A DNA stretch of 64,000 nucleotides, from contig NZ_JAENHL010000008.1 in NCBI RefSeq assembly GCF_016595235.1, positions 354,390 to 418,389 of the forward strand, given 5' to 3'. Under the pieces are notes generated by a model. The model had not been told where the DNA came from. It searched no databases and saw nothing but the letters and a program-made list of their open reading frames with translations. Both the position numbers and the translations under genes were made by a program. Positions within the stretch are counted from its first letter, which is position 1. Each line of letters begins with the position of its first letter. This stretch comes from Taklimakanibacter albus (GTDB taxonomy: Bacteria > Pseudomonadota > Alphaproteobacteria > Rhizobiales > Aestuariivirgaceae). This document shows, piece after piece, positions 44,109 to 52,396 of this stretch.

Positions 44109-46400
44109 TCATCCCTCTGCGGAGCTGCGCGCTAATTTCGGCACGTCCGGGTCGGCAGAACCCTGATAGTCGTAATCGCCATAACCATAGCCATAGCCGT
44201 AACCCACCTGCGCCGTGTCGAACTTGCTCAACACCGCGCCGATGATCGAGGCGCGCGCGAAATGCAGGCGCTTGACGGCCACTTTCGCCGCTTCGCGGCG
44301 CGTCTCATTCGCGGCCACGACGAGCAAGGTTCCCGACACGACGCCGGCAAGCAACGGCGCATCGGCAAGTCCCATGATCGGGGGGCTGTCGACGATGACC
44401 ACGTCGAAGGATTCCGTCGCCAGGCCCAATAGCGACGTGAACCGGGATCCGGCAAGCAGCTCGGCCGGATTGGGCGGCAGAGGCCCGGCCGAGATGAAGG
44501 TCAGGTGATTGGTTCGCGTATCCTGCGCCACCTCCTGTGGAAGCTTGGCGCCGGCCAGATAATTGCTCAAGCCGACTTCATTGGTGAGGGCGAGATGCTT
44601 GTGCAGCGACGGATTACGCAGATCCGCATCGACGAGCAGCACCTTCATGCCGATCTGGGTCAGCGTCGTCGCCAGGCTTACACAGGTGGTGCTCTTGCCC
44701 TCCGACGGACGCGAGCTCGTCACCACAAGGGTGCGCGGGAAGCCCTCGGCGCTGGCGAACTGGAGCGCGGTCCGCAACGATCGATAGGCTTCGGACATGC
44801 CGGAGCGTGCATCCTGGGCCGCCTCCGATACCGTGATGCCCGATTTCGGCTTGGGGATGACGCCCACCACCGGCATGGCCAGACCACTCTCGACGTCCTC
44901 CGGCGATTTGAACGTATCGTCGGTGAATTCGAGGCCGAAGGCACCGGCGACGCCCAGCGCCGTCCCGGCCACGAGCGCCATCATCATGTTGACCAGCAAT
45001 TTCGGCGATGAGGGAATACTGGGGCGCTCGGCCCGGTCGACAACCGAAATATTGTTCGTGCCGACGCCGCCGGCGACGCCGATTTCCTTATAACGCTGCA
45101 GAAGCCCGTCATAGAGCGTGCGGTTGGTGTCCACCTCGCGCTGCAGGATATTGTATTGGATGCTCCTGCTGCGTTGATCGAGAACGTCGGTCTTCGTTGC
45201 CTCGAGCTGCTGCGCGAGCTCGGCCTCGGCGCTTTTCGCCGCCTCGAATTGTGCCTGGATCGATGCCTTGATCGCACCGGCGGCCAGCTTGGCCTGATCA
45301 TCCAGCTCCTGAATCTGCGCCTTCAGACGAACCATGGCGGGAAAGGCCGGCTTGTACAGCCCGAGCTTCTGCTGATAGTCGGCGGCGAGCTGCGAACGAA
45401 GTTTCCGGTTTTCCTGAATCGTCGGATCCCCGAGGATCTGCGTCAGCCCCAGCCCGCCCGCCTTTTGGGCCTGCAGCCACAGCTGTTCCAGACGAATGCG
45501 ATCATTGCGCGCATCCTGGAGCTTCGCGTTGATACTCGCCAGATCGTTGCCTTTCAGGCTCTGACGGTCGTCGAGATTGATGATCCCTTGCTTCTGCGCA
45601 TAGGCCACAAGCTGAGCCTCGGATTCCTCCAGCTTCACCTTGAGCTGCTGCAGCCGTTCCTCCAGAAATTTCCGGGCATAGGACGAGGCGTCGTATTTGC
45701 GCTCGAGATTGGAGGCGATGAAGGCTTCCGCCAGGCCGTTCGCCACCCGCAAAGCCATGTCGGCATTAGGGTGGCTGAAGGTGACCTTCACAAGCCTCGA
45801 ATTGCGGATGGGAGAAACCGCGAGCCCGCGCTGCAGGGCGTCAATGGCGTCCTTCTGGGCCTTCTCCACCGACGCCTCGCCGTCCTCGGATGCCGCTTTG
45901 GCCGAGCTGAAGACGGCGGAGCGCAACCATCCCAGGACCGATTGGGGCGCCTTGACCACGAATTTCGGATCATCGGCCAGGCCGATGGCGGCGACCGCCC
46001 TTTCGGCAAGGGCGCGGCTCTGCAGGAGCTCGTATTGCGTCTGATAGAATTGCGGGTCGCCCACATTCTCCGAGGTCTGGAGACCCTCCACCTGCACGAC
46101 ATTGGCGACCTCTCGATCGATCTGCAGCGTCGCGGTCGCCTGATAGATGGGCGTCATCAGAAAGGTGGCGATCAGGCTCAAAAGCACGGATGTGCCGATA
46201 CATCCGGCGATCACCCACCGATGCTTATGGAGAATCCGCAGATATTTGCGAAAATCGAATCCTTCAGCGTCCGCTCCGTCGACCAGCTCCGGATAGCCCG
46301 GATAACCGGGTGTGCGGAGATACCCCACTGCCCGCCCCGCCGCGGTCGCTGGCAAATGAGGGTCACGCGCATCAGGCAAGGTGGAATTGCTGGGTAACAT
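44109..46400 (-). CDS. polysaccharide co-polymerase / tyrosine autokinase (Wzc/ExoP type)
   Basis: A 763-residue inner-membrane protein. Residues about 50-145 hold the Wzz domain with the first membrane helix (HRWVIAGCIGTSVLLSLIATF). Residues about 200-440 are coiled-coil periplasmic helices. A second membrane helix is near 475-495. The C-terminal BY-kinase domain has Walker A SSRPSEGKSTTC (about 555-566), VLLVDADLRNP and VVIVDSPPIMGL. The tail YGYGYGYGDYDY is the tyrosine cluster that autophosphorylates. It controls chain length and couples polymerisation to export with the Wza-type lipoprotein, reset by the phosphatase two genes away. Confidence 0.94.
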   Translation of the reverse strand: MLPSNSTLPDARDPHLPATAAGRAVGYLRTPGYPGYPELVDGADAEGFDFRKYLRILHKHRWVIAGCIGTSVLLSLIATFLMTPIYQATATLQIDREVANVVQVEGLQTSENVGDPQFYQTQYELLQSRALAERAVAAIGLADDPKFVVKAPQSVLGWLRSAVFSSAKAASEDGEASVEKAQKDAIDALQRGLAVSPIRNSRLVKVTFSHPNADMALRVANGLAEAFIASNLERKYDASSYARKFLEERLQQLKVKLEESEAQLVAYAQKQGIINLDDRQSLKGNDLASINAKLQDARNDRIRLEQLWLQAQKAGGLGLTQILGDPTIQENRKLRSQLAADYQQKLGLYKPAFPAMVRLKAQIQELDDQAKLAAGAIKASIQAQFEAAKSAEAELAQQLEATKTDVLDQRSRSIQYNILQREVDTNRTLYDGLLQRYKEIGVAGGVGTNNISVVDRAERPSIPSSPKLLVNMMMALVAGTALGVAGAFGLEFTDDTFKSPEDVESGLAMPVVGVIPKPKSGITVSEAAQDARSGMSEAYRSLRTALQFASAEGFPRTLVVTSSRPSEGKSTTCVSLATTLTQIGMKVLLVDADLRNPSLHKHLALTNEVGLSNYLAGAKLPQEVAQDTRTNHLTFISAGPLPPNPAELLAGSRFTSLLGLATESFDVVIVDSPPIMGLADAPLLAGVVSGTLLVVAANETRREAAKVAVKRLHFARASIIGAVLSKFDTAQVGYGYGYGYGDYDYQGSADPDVPKLARSSAEG

Positions 46401-46427
46401 CTACGAAGGGTCCAATGGAACTACGTC

Positions 46428-47210
46428 CTAAAGCGCCAACAGGGTGAACAGGCCGGGAATCGACAGCGCCGATTTGACATCTCGGAAAGTCGTCCGCGCT
46501 TTCGATTCATCGACCATGACGACGTCTCCGGCGCGCAACATGGGATCATCGGACTGCCCCTTTCTGATAGCGGTCAGGTCGAAGCGCGCGGCCATGCGCC
46601 GATTGTCGATCGTGCGGAAGACGATGACGCCGCTGGAATCGGCCACTTCATTAAGGCCTTCCGCCAAAGCGATGGCCTGCAGCAAGGAAAGGCGGCCGGT
46701 GGAGGCAAAGATCCCAGGCTTTCTGACGGCGCCATCGACGGTGACGCGCTGGCTCGTATATTCCTTCACATAGACCTGCACCTGGGGCGACTGGAGATAT
46801 TTGGCCTCGAGCTTGCGGGCGACCTCGCTTTCGAGCTCCGTCCCCGTCTTGCCTCCCGCCTTGATGGCGCCGATGAGCGGCAGCGAGATGAGCCCCTGCG
46901 AATTGACCTGAACGGTTCGGGTCAGTTCATCCACCTGGAAGACCGACACCTCGATCACATCGAGCGGCGAGATGCGATAATCTTCCGGCGGCGGCACGAC
47001 ATTGCTGCCAGCCGTCTTGATGGCCGCTCCCGAGAATACCGCTTCCGCGCTTGACGCGGCCGCGCCTTGCAGCACGGCGGGGTTCTTGCCGTCGAAACTC
47101 GCATTTCTTGTGGAAGTGGTCGTTGTCCGCTCACCGAGCTTTGGACCACCGGAACATCCGGCGAGCGCGAATGTCACGGCAATCGCGACGATCAGTGAAC
47201 GAAGGGACAT
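46428..47210 (-). CDS. polysaccharide export outer-membrane lipoprotein (Wza/ExoF type)
   Basis: A 260-residue lipoprotein. ATG 47210 has GGGAGG nine bases upstream and gives a compact signal with lipobox LAGC (residues about 16-19); earlier ATGs at 47231/47228 overlap the phosphatase gene. Residues about 75-160 form the Poly_export domain (YRISPLDVIEVSVFQVDELTR). A SLBB domain follows (VTVDGAVRKPGIF, about 165). It is shorter than E. coli Wza and resembles the periplasmic ring part. It should form the outer-membrane exit for the polymer together with the Wzc-type kinase. Confidence 0.9.
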   Translation of the reverse strand: MSLRSLIVAIAVTFALAGCSGGPKLGERTTTTSTRNASFDGKNPAVLQGAAASSAEAVFSGAAIKTAGSNVVPPPEDYRISPLDVIEVSVFQVDELTRTVQVNSQGLISLPLIGAIKAGGKTGTELESEVARKLEAKYLQSPQVQVYVKEYTSQRVTVDGAVRKPGIFASTGRLSLLQAIALAEGLNEVADSSGVIVFRTIDNRRMAARFDLTAIRKGQSDDPMLRAGDVVMVDESKARTTFRDVKSALSIPGLFTLLAL

Positions 47211-47227
47211 GGGCGGAATCCTCCCCA

Positions 47228-48028
47228 TCATGCTCTCACCACATTGACGACGCGCTGCCACAGAGAGGCTCGTTCCGGCACGCGCGGGACCGCCGCCGAA
47301 GCCGGCAAGGTTGCCGGGTCAACATTGTTCACGATGCCCAGAGGGCGTGTAACGAGCAGATGCGTGGCCTCTTCGGCGCCTACGAGCTGGGCCGCCACCG
47401 CGCGGGCCTGCGAGAGCATCGGCGGACGCGTGGTGCAATTGTGAGCGTCGCTGGCCAGAATATGCACCAGCCCTTCACTCAACATGCGCTCCGCCCAATA
47501 TTGCGGCCGTTTCCCCATCGCGCCGGTGAGCGAGCCGGCGGTGATCTGCATCCAGACCCCCGCCTGGGCGAGATGGGCGATCAAGGCATATTGCCGCTCG
47601 ATCCACAAAAGCCGTTCGGGATGCGTCAGCACCGGCACATAACCCGCCAGCTGTATGTCGAACAAACACTCCTCGAGCCGCAACGGCGCCAAGTTGTGCG
47701 GGGGCTCAAACAGCACATAACGCGAGTTGTCGAGCGTCAGAATTCGGTCTTCCCTGATTGCCGCGGCAAAATCTGGGCGCATATGGGCGTCCGACCCGGC
47801 TACGAGATCGAGAGGAATTCCCGCCTCCTGCAGAGCCTGCCGCAGAAGCTCCACCCGATATCTGATCGAGGACGGAACATTGTCGTAGACGCCCGGCATT
47901 ATGTGCGGCGTGCAGGCGGTGACGGTTATTCCGTCCTCCACCGCCATTCTCGCCATGTCCAGTGCCGTCCCCAGATCCGGCGCACCATCGTCGATCCCCG
48001 GCAGGATGTGACAATGAAGATCAATCAT
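47228..48028 (-). CDS. PHP-type protein-tyrosine phosphatase (CpsB/YwqE-like)
   Basis: A 266-residue metal-dependent phosphatase of the PHP fold. IDLHCHILPGIDDGAPD at the N-terminus, CTPHIMPGVYDN near residue 38, GSDAHMRPDF near 78, LTHPER near 137 and LASDAHN near 190 give the metal-binding His/Asp set. Such enzymes remove phosphate from the tyrosine tail of polysaccharide kinases. This type is best known from Gram-positive capsule loci, while many Gram-negative loci use a Wzb-type low-molecular-weight phosphatase. Its stop overlaps the region of the export lipoprotein start. Confidence 0.9.
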   Translation of the reverse strand: MIDLHCHILPGIDDGAPDLGTALDMARMAVEDGITVTACTPHIMPGVYDNVPSSIRYRVELLRQALQEAGIPLDLVAGSDAHMRPDFAAAIREDRILTLDNSRYVLFEPPHNLAPLRLEECLFDIQLAGYVPVLTHPERLLWIERQYALIAHLAQAGVWMQITAGSLTGAMGKRPQYWAERMLSEGLVHILASDAHNCTTRPPMLSQARAVAAQLVGAEEATHLLVTRPLGIVNNVDPATLPASAAVPRVPERASLWQRVVNVVRA

Positions 48029-48126
48029 GAGTTCCCCCAGCCTTCATCCGGAGGACTCGCGCGCAACATTACGGACGTGCTCTTCTGCTTCCAAGTCTGG
48101 GTCAATCCCGGCTTTCTTCACCACTA

Positions 48127-48174
48127 GATCACGATGAATTTGGATCGAATCGATCCAAATTCATAAACGTGATC
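48127..48174. repeat. long intergenic palindrome
   Basis: GATCACG..TGAATTTGGATCG, a short centre, then CGATCCAAATTCA....CGTGATC: two arms of about 21 bases with a small internal mismatch. It lies upstream of the phosphatase gene and just before a second palindrome. The type is a dispersed intergenic element seen in Rhizobiales genomes, recalled from family knowledge. Confidence 0.75.
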
Positions 48175-48186
48175 GATACTCATATG

Positions 48187-48237
48187 AGCGCGGGATTCTC
48201 GCGAAAAACCGGCATCCACTTTTTCGCATCCCGCGCT
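48187..48237. repeat. intergenic palindrome, dispersed Rhizobiales-type element
   Basis: AGCGCGGGAT (48187-48196) pairs with ATCCCGCGCT (48228-48237). Inside, GCGAAAAA pairs with TTTTTCGC around the loop CCGGCATCCAC. The sequence closely resembles a repeat widely scattered between genes in Rhizobiales. It follows the first palindrome by 12 bases. Confidence 0.75.
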
Positions 48238-48388
48238 AGGCGAAACAACACTCAGGCCACGAAGCGCAGTCCACACTTCGCAAGCCGAGGGTCTTGGCCG
48301 CATCAAAGGCTATATGTCGAATACACGAAGCCGGCGCTGTACGTATCAGCCGCCAAATAGCAACACGGCCACCAGCCGAGCCGCCGGT

Positions 48389-48838
48389 TCAGGGGCTCTG
48401 GCCGTTGTCGTTATTTCTGTCATTGCTGCTCGTCGCTACAGACGTACCCAGACCGACCATTGTCGCAACACCGACGGCGGGCACGAGCGGACCGATACCC
48501 ATCCCGCCCGCGCCGGACACCAAGCCCTGCGTGGACAATGTCGAGCTGCCCTTGCAGGGCGCCTTTTCCGAAATGGTCGTCATGGACGACGATGTCAGCA
48601 TCACATCGCAACCGGCGAGGTAGTAGCCAATCGAAGCCGACCCCTTCTCTCCGACCATGATACGGTCACCCTTCGACAATTCGACGGTGCCTTTCACAGG
48701 CGTGAAGCCGTCGCCCTTATTCACATAAACCTTGCCTTCGACATTGCTGAGCTGAGCGACGGGAGAAGCCGCTTCAACTCCGCCTGCCAGAAAGGCACAA
48801 GCCCCCAGAACAGACAACACTGTGACGTAATTCCGCAC
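48389..48838 (-). CDS. secreted FecR-like-domain small protein
   Basis: A 149-residue exported protein. GTG 48838, with GGAGGG six bases ahead, gives a signal peptide (VTVLSVLGACAFLAGGVEA, cut after EAA or nearby). Residues about 28-85 resemble a FecR/SLH-less surface domain (AQLSNVEGKVYVNKGDGF, ELSKGDRIMVGEKGSASIGY) with one cysteine pair. The C-terminal part is a glycine-rich hydrophobic stretch (GAGGMGIGPLVPAVGVATMVGL) and a hydrophilic Asn/Asp tail. It may be a periplasmic or surface accessory of the exopolysaccharide system. I know no gene name. Confidence 0.7.
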   Translation of the reverse strand: MRNYVTVLSVLGACAFLAGGVEAASPVAQLSNVEGKVYVNKGDGFTPVKGTVELSKGDRIMVGEKGSASIGYYLAGCDVMLTSSSMTTISEKAPCKGSSTLSTQGLVSGAGGMGIGPLVPAVGVATMVGLGTSVATSSNDRNNDNGQSP

Positions 48839-48898
48839 TCTATTCCCTCCGGATATGAGAGGTGGCCGACACACCCCCAGCTCCGCCGTCCGGCCGAG

Positions 48899-48927
48899 AG
48901 TATATCCGAGTCACCTATAAACTCCAA
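48899..48927 (-). promoter_or_regulatory. putative promoter of the FecR-like gene
   Basis: On the minus strand TTGGAG (48922-48927), a 17-base spacer and TATACT (48899-48904) give a good vegetative promoter, about 55 bases before the GTG start. It suggests that the small secreted protein is transcribed separately from the sugar transferase. Confidence 0.5.
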
Positions 48928-49123
48928 CTTGCTTTTGATACTTAGTCGTTGCGTCACCTCCAGAATGTTGCACCAAAACAACCCAGTTTAACCTTACGTC
49001 CACCGACCCTCACGCGCTCATGTCGCCTTTGAGCTACTCATCAGATTGGACGATTTTTAATGAATATTCGGTCTCAGCACTGAAACCTCCATGCGTGTCG
49101 ATCTTTCCTTTCGCGCAGAACGT

Positions 49124-50446
49124 TCATCGTGACCCGAAGCCCGTCAGAATGGTCTTGATCGTCCGGAGCACGATCAGCAGATCGAGCCACGGAGAGAAGT
49201 ACTTGATGTAGTAAAAGTCATACTGGAGCTTCGTCGTGGCGGCCTCGATCTCTGCCACGTTGCCCTGACTGACCTGCGCCCAGCCGGTGATTCCGGGGCG
49301 CACGGCGTGCCGATAGGCGTAGAATGGTATGCTCTCCTCGTACCAGCTCGCCAGCTTCACCGCCTCCGGCCGCGGCCCGATCCAGCTCATGTCGCCTTTA
49401 AGCACATTGAAGATCTGAGGCAGCTCGTCGATCCGGTATTTGCGGAAAAACCGACCCAAGGTTGTGATGCGCGGATCGTTTGCCGCGGTGAAGAGCTGGT
49501 CCGCCGGCATGTCGATGCGCATCGAACGCAGCTTGATCATCGTGAACATTCTGCCGCGATATCCCATACGCTGCTGCAGGAAAAACATCGGCCCCTTCGA
49601 ATCGATCTTCACCATCAGCGCGGAGAGCGCGATGACCGGAAGGATGATGGGCAGGAGAACCGCCGCAGCCGCGCAATCCACCAGGCGCTTCAATCGCAAG
49701 TAGAGCAATGAAGGAAGCACCGAGCCGAAGCTATTCTCGGACAGATGCTCGATCGATACCCGGCCCGTCAGCGACTCCATGACTTGCTTGACGTGGAACA
49801 CCGGCCATCCGGCCAATACGCTGGCGGCAATGAAACGCTCCCAATGAGACGGCAGGTCAGCGCGCAAATCCGCCACGACCCCGTCGAATTGCTGGAAGTT
49901 CTCCGTCGGCTCCTTCAGCCGCGCCCATTCGGCGCCTTCGATCTCGAACAGCCTGTCGTCCTCGCCGCCCGGTATGATCGCGAGACGTGGTTGAGCGAGG
50001 CGGCTCGTCAGGAAATAGATGAAATAGAACCAGGTGATCGCCGCGGCGAAGCTGACGATGAACTGATAGCGGGAATAGTCGAGGCGCAGGAAGAAGAAGA
50101 CCAGGGCAATAGCGCCGTAGCTGCTGACGAAGGAGGGAATGATGTAGTTGGACGCGCTGACGCCCGGAAATGCGACGAACTGGCGAAGCAGGACGATCCC
50201 CGCCAGGACGGCGATCAGCGTGCCGAGAACCGCATTCTGGAGCGTGCTCGCCGTCGCCGAGCCCAGCAATTCCGAGCTCGCGGGCGCAAATCTGAGGACC
50301 GCCGGCACGCAAACCGCGAAAATAATCGCCCCCACAAGCTGAACGCGCAGACGGCGGCCATACTGAAATATCGACACCGCACGCTCCCCGAAGCCACTGG
50401 ATGGGATCGGAATTTGGCGGCTGACTCTGCCGATCGGATTCGTCAT
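49124..50446 (-). CDS. undecaprenyl-phosphate sugar-phosphate transferase (WbaP/ExoY-type initiating enzyme)
   Basis: A 440-residue polyprenyl glycosylphosphotransferase. Four to five membrane helices occupy residues about 25-145, followed by a soluble middle part. The C-terminal catalytic domain (about 240-440) has RLKRLVDCAAAAVLLPIILPVI, the re-entrant helix, KLRSM, DELPQIFNVLKGDMSWIGPRPE and RPGITGWAQVSQG, all hallmarks of the family. It transfers a sugar-1-phosphate to undecaprenyl phosphate, the first step of repeat-unit assembly. A perfect palindrome lies 24 bases before its start codon. Confidence 0.93.
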   Translation of the reverse strand: MTNPIGRVSRQIPIPSSGFGERAVSIFQYGRRLRVQLVGAIIFAVCVPAVLRFAPASSELLGSATASTLQNAVLGTLIAVLAGIVLLRQFVAFPGVSASNYIIPSFVSSYGAIALVFFFLRLDYSRYQFIVSFAAAITWFYFIYFLTSRLAQPRLAIIPGGEDDRLFEIEGAEWARLKEPTENFQQFDGVVADLRADLPSHWERFIAASVLAGWPVFHVKQVMESLTGRVSIEHLSENSFGSVLPSLLYLRLKRLVDCAAAAVLLPIILPVIALSALMVKIDSKGPMFFLQQRMGYRGRMFTMIKLRSMRIDMPADQLFTAANDPRITTLGRFFRKYRIDELPQIFNVLKGDMSWIGPRPEAVKLASWYEESIPFYAYRHAVRPGITGWAQVSQGNVAEIEAATTKLQYDFYYIKYFSPWLDLLIVLRTIKTILTGFGSR

Positions 50447-51119
50447 AAGTGACTATCGTCCTTATGTTTTGCGGCTCCGCGGAGCCGCCTGGACTTCACT
50501 TCGCCGCAAGAAGCCACTGGCCTCCGCAGCAACTTCTCAGTGGCCGGCGAAGCGGGATCGGGCGCACCCTAGGCCCAACAACGGACCTGCTCGACAACTG
50601 GAAGTTGGCTGAGCTACACAGCAGCGAGAATGAGATTTGTGAGGGAGCGCCCCAAGCTCGGGATTCCGCATGTCATTGCCATTCACGAACAACCATCGAC
50701 GCTTCGATAAATCGAATTTGCCGATAAGCGACACCATCCCAATGACGCGCACACTAACAACACACGGCCTCTTGCACAAGACCGCAAACACTTATCAATG
50801 TGTTCCAATCCTGAACAGTGTTGCACGATTGCACTCATCGGACGATTCAATGCTCCGAGTACGTTGGATCTTCAGCGTCAATATCATGCACAGGAGAATG
50901 ACCCTGCGGTATCCCGCAACGATGCCCCTGCGTCGCACGCGAAGCCTGTCGGGTTATGCGTTGCCCGTCAGAGTTCCGTGAGATAGGAGTGCTGGCCCTG
51001 ATTTTTCCGAGTCCCTTTGCAGGAATCATGAGAGAGCCCCTGAACAATGAATTCAGCTGCAGCCGCGTGCGTGTCGCAATATGACACATTCCTTGAACGG
51101 CCAATCGAAAGCGCCCACC
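50447..51119. other. long divergent intergenic region
   Basis: A 673-base stretch between the sugar transferase (leftward) and the nucleotide-sugar dehydrogenase (rightward). It contains the GC palindrome at 50471-50488 and, near 50786-50803, AACAC-N8-GTGTT, a possible operator. Base composition is less GC-rich than the flanking genes. Short open frames in it look like chance. It should hold promoters for both halves of the exopolysaccharide locus. Confidence 0.45.
50471..50488. promoter_or_regulatory. perfect 18-base palindrome in the leader of the sugar transferase gene
   Basis: GCGGCTCCGCGGAGCCGC is a perfect 9+9 palindrome. In the leftward transcript it would be a strong hairpin followed by AAAACATAAGGACG, i.e. 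immediately ahead of the AAGGA ribosome site. It could be a protein-binding operator or an RNA hairpin controlling translation. Confidence 0.45.
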
Positions 51120-52394
51120 ATGACAGATGACTCCAATAAACTCGTAGCCGTCATCGGACTTGGCTATGTCGGCCTGCCGCTCGCCGTCGAATTCGGCAAA
51201 CGGCGTCCGGTCATCGGCTTCGATATCAAGCCGCAACGCACGGAAGAGCTGCGCGCCGGACACGACAATACGCGCGAAGTCGAGAGCAATGACCTGAAGG
51301 ACGCCCGTCAGCTCACCTATACGTCCAATCCCGACGACCTGAAAAGCTGCGAAATCTTCATCGTCGCGGTCCCCACGCCCATAGACAGCGCCAACCGCCC
51401 CGATCTCGAACTTCTGCGCAAGGCGTCGGAGCTGGTGGGCAGCGTCATGCCGCGCGGCGCCCTCGTCATATATGAGTCGACCGTCTATCCCGGTTGCACC
51501 CGGAATTTCTGCGTGCCGCTGCTCGAACGCGCCTCGGGTCTCGTCTTCAACAAGGACTTCTTCGTCGGCTACAGCCCGGAACGCATCAATCCCGGCGACC
51601 GGGCGCACAAGCTCACGACCATCGTCAAAGTGACGAGCGGCTCGACCCCCGAAGCGGCGAGCGCCGTGGACGACCTTTACCGCTCCATCGTCACGGCCGG
51701 CACGCACAAGGCGGCCTCCATCGAAGTGGCCGAAGCGGCAAAGGTGATCGAGAACACCCAGCGCGACCTGAACATCGCACTGATGAACGAGCTGGCCATC
51801 ATCTTTCACCGGCTCGGCCTCGATACCAACGAGATCCTGGCCGCGGCCCGGACGAAGTGGAATTTCCTGCCCTTCTCACCCGGCTTGGTCGGCGGCCACT
51901 GCATCAGCGTCGATCCCTATTACCTCACCCATCGCGCGCAAGAGGTCGGCTACCATCCGGAGGTCATCCTCGCGGGGCGGCGGATAAATGACTCGATGGG
52001 GTCTTATGTCGCCGACCGTGTCGCCCGGATCATGATGGCGAAAGGCTTTCCGGTCGTCGGTTCGCGCATCCTCATTCTGGGCGCCACCTTCAAGGAGAAC
52101 TGTCCGGATCTGCGGAATTCCAAGGTTTTTGATGTCATCAAGACCTTGTATGAATACAATGCCATCATCGATGTCTGGGACCCGCAAGTCGACCCGCGGG
52201 ACAAGACAAACGGAATAGAGATCAAGAGAAGCATGCCCGGCAGCGGAGGATATGACGCGATCGTGGTGGCCGTTGCCCACCGAGAGTTCATCGAGCTCGG
52301 CGCCAAGGCCATTCGCGCGCTGGGGCGGCCCGGCGCGGTCCTGTTCGACGTCAAGGGCGTCTTCGCCAAACATGAAAGCGACGGTCGGCTGTAA
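51120..52394 (+). CDS. UDP-N-acetylhexosamine 6-dehydrogenase (TviB/WbpA-type nucleotide sugar dehydrogenase)
   Basis: A 424-residue UDP-sugar dehydrogenase. NAD site [16 protein letters not shown] at the N-terminus; [13 protein letters not shown] near residue 95; [14 protein letters not shown] near 117; [19 protein letters not shown] near 205; and the catalytic Cys in [13 protein letters not shown] near 258. The GGHC-VDPYYL variant is that of enzymes oxidising UDP-GlcNAc or UDP-GalNAc to the uronic acid, rather than UDP-glucose. ATG 51120 is chosen; ATG 51081 is possible and neither has a strong ribosome site. It supplies an acidic precursor to the exopolysaccharide. Confidence 0.87.
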   Translation: MTDDSNKLVAVIGLGYVGLPLAVEFGKRRPVIGFDIKPQRTEELRAGHDNTREVESNDLKDARQLTYTSNPDDLKSCEIFIVAVPTPIDSANRPDLELLRKASELVGSVMPRGALVIYESTVYPGCTRNFCVPLLERASGLVFNKDFFVGYSPERINPGDRAHKLTTIVKVTSGSTPEAASAVDDLYRSIVTAGTHKAASIEVAEAAKVIENTQRDLNIALMNELAIIFHRLGLDTNEILAAARTKWNFLPFSPGLVGGHCISVDPYYLTHRAQEVGYHPEVILAGRRINDSMGSYVADRVARIMMAKGFPVVGSRILILGATFKENCPDLRNSKVFDVIKTLYEYNAIIDVWDPQVDPRDKTNGIEIKRSMPGSGGYDAIVVAVAHREFIELGAKAIRALGRPGAVLFDVKGVFAKHESDGRL

Positions 52395-52396
52395 TC

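Larger units (their letters stand above)
48029..48388. other. intergenic region with two palindromic elements
   Basis: A 360-base gap between the phosphatase start and the stop of the secreted FecR-like protein, both on the minus strand. It holds the two palindromes listed separately. The stretch 48238-48388 shows nothing I can name. The promoter for the phosphatase/export genes may lie at 48029-48120. Confidence 0.4.

Noticed and set aside
44165-44205. Short tandem repeats (CCATAGCCATAGCCGTAACC) resembling a microsatellite or CRISPR-like repeat
   Set aside because: They encode the YGYGYGYG tyrosine tail of the Wzc-type kinase and have no spacers.
47051-48127. 358-codon plus-strand frame opposite the phosphatase gene
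   Set aside because: Antisense to a PHP phosphatase with complete metal motifs; Arg/His-rich shadow composition.
50670-50981. 103-codon plus-strand frame in the long intergenic region
   Set aside because: No ribosome site, no domain, and it ends before the dehydrogenase gene without any link to it; treated as chance.
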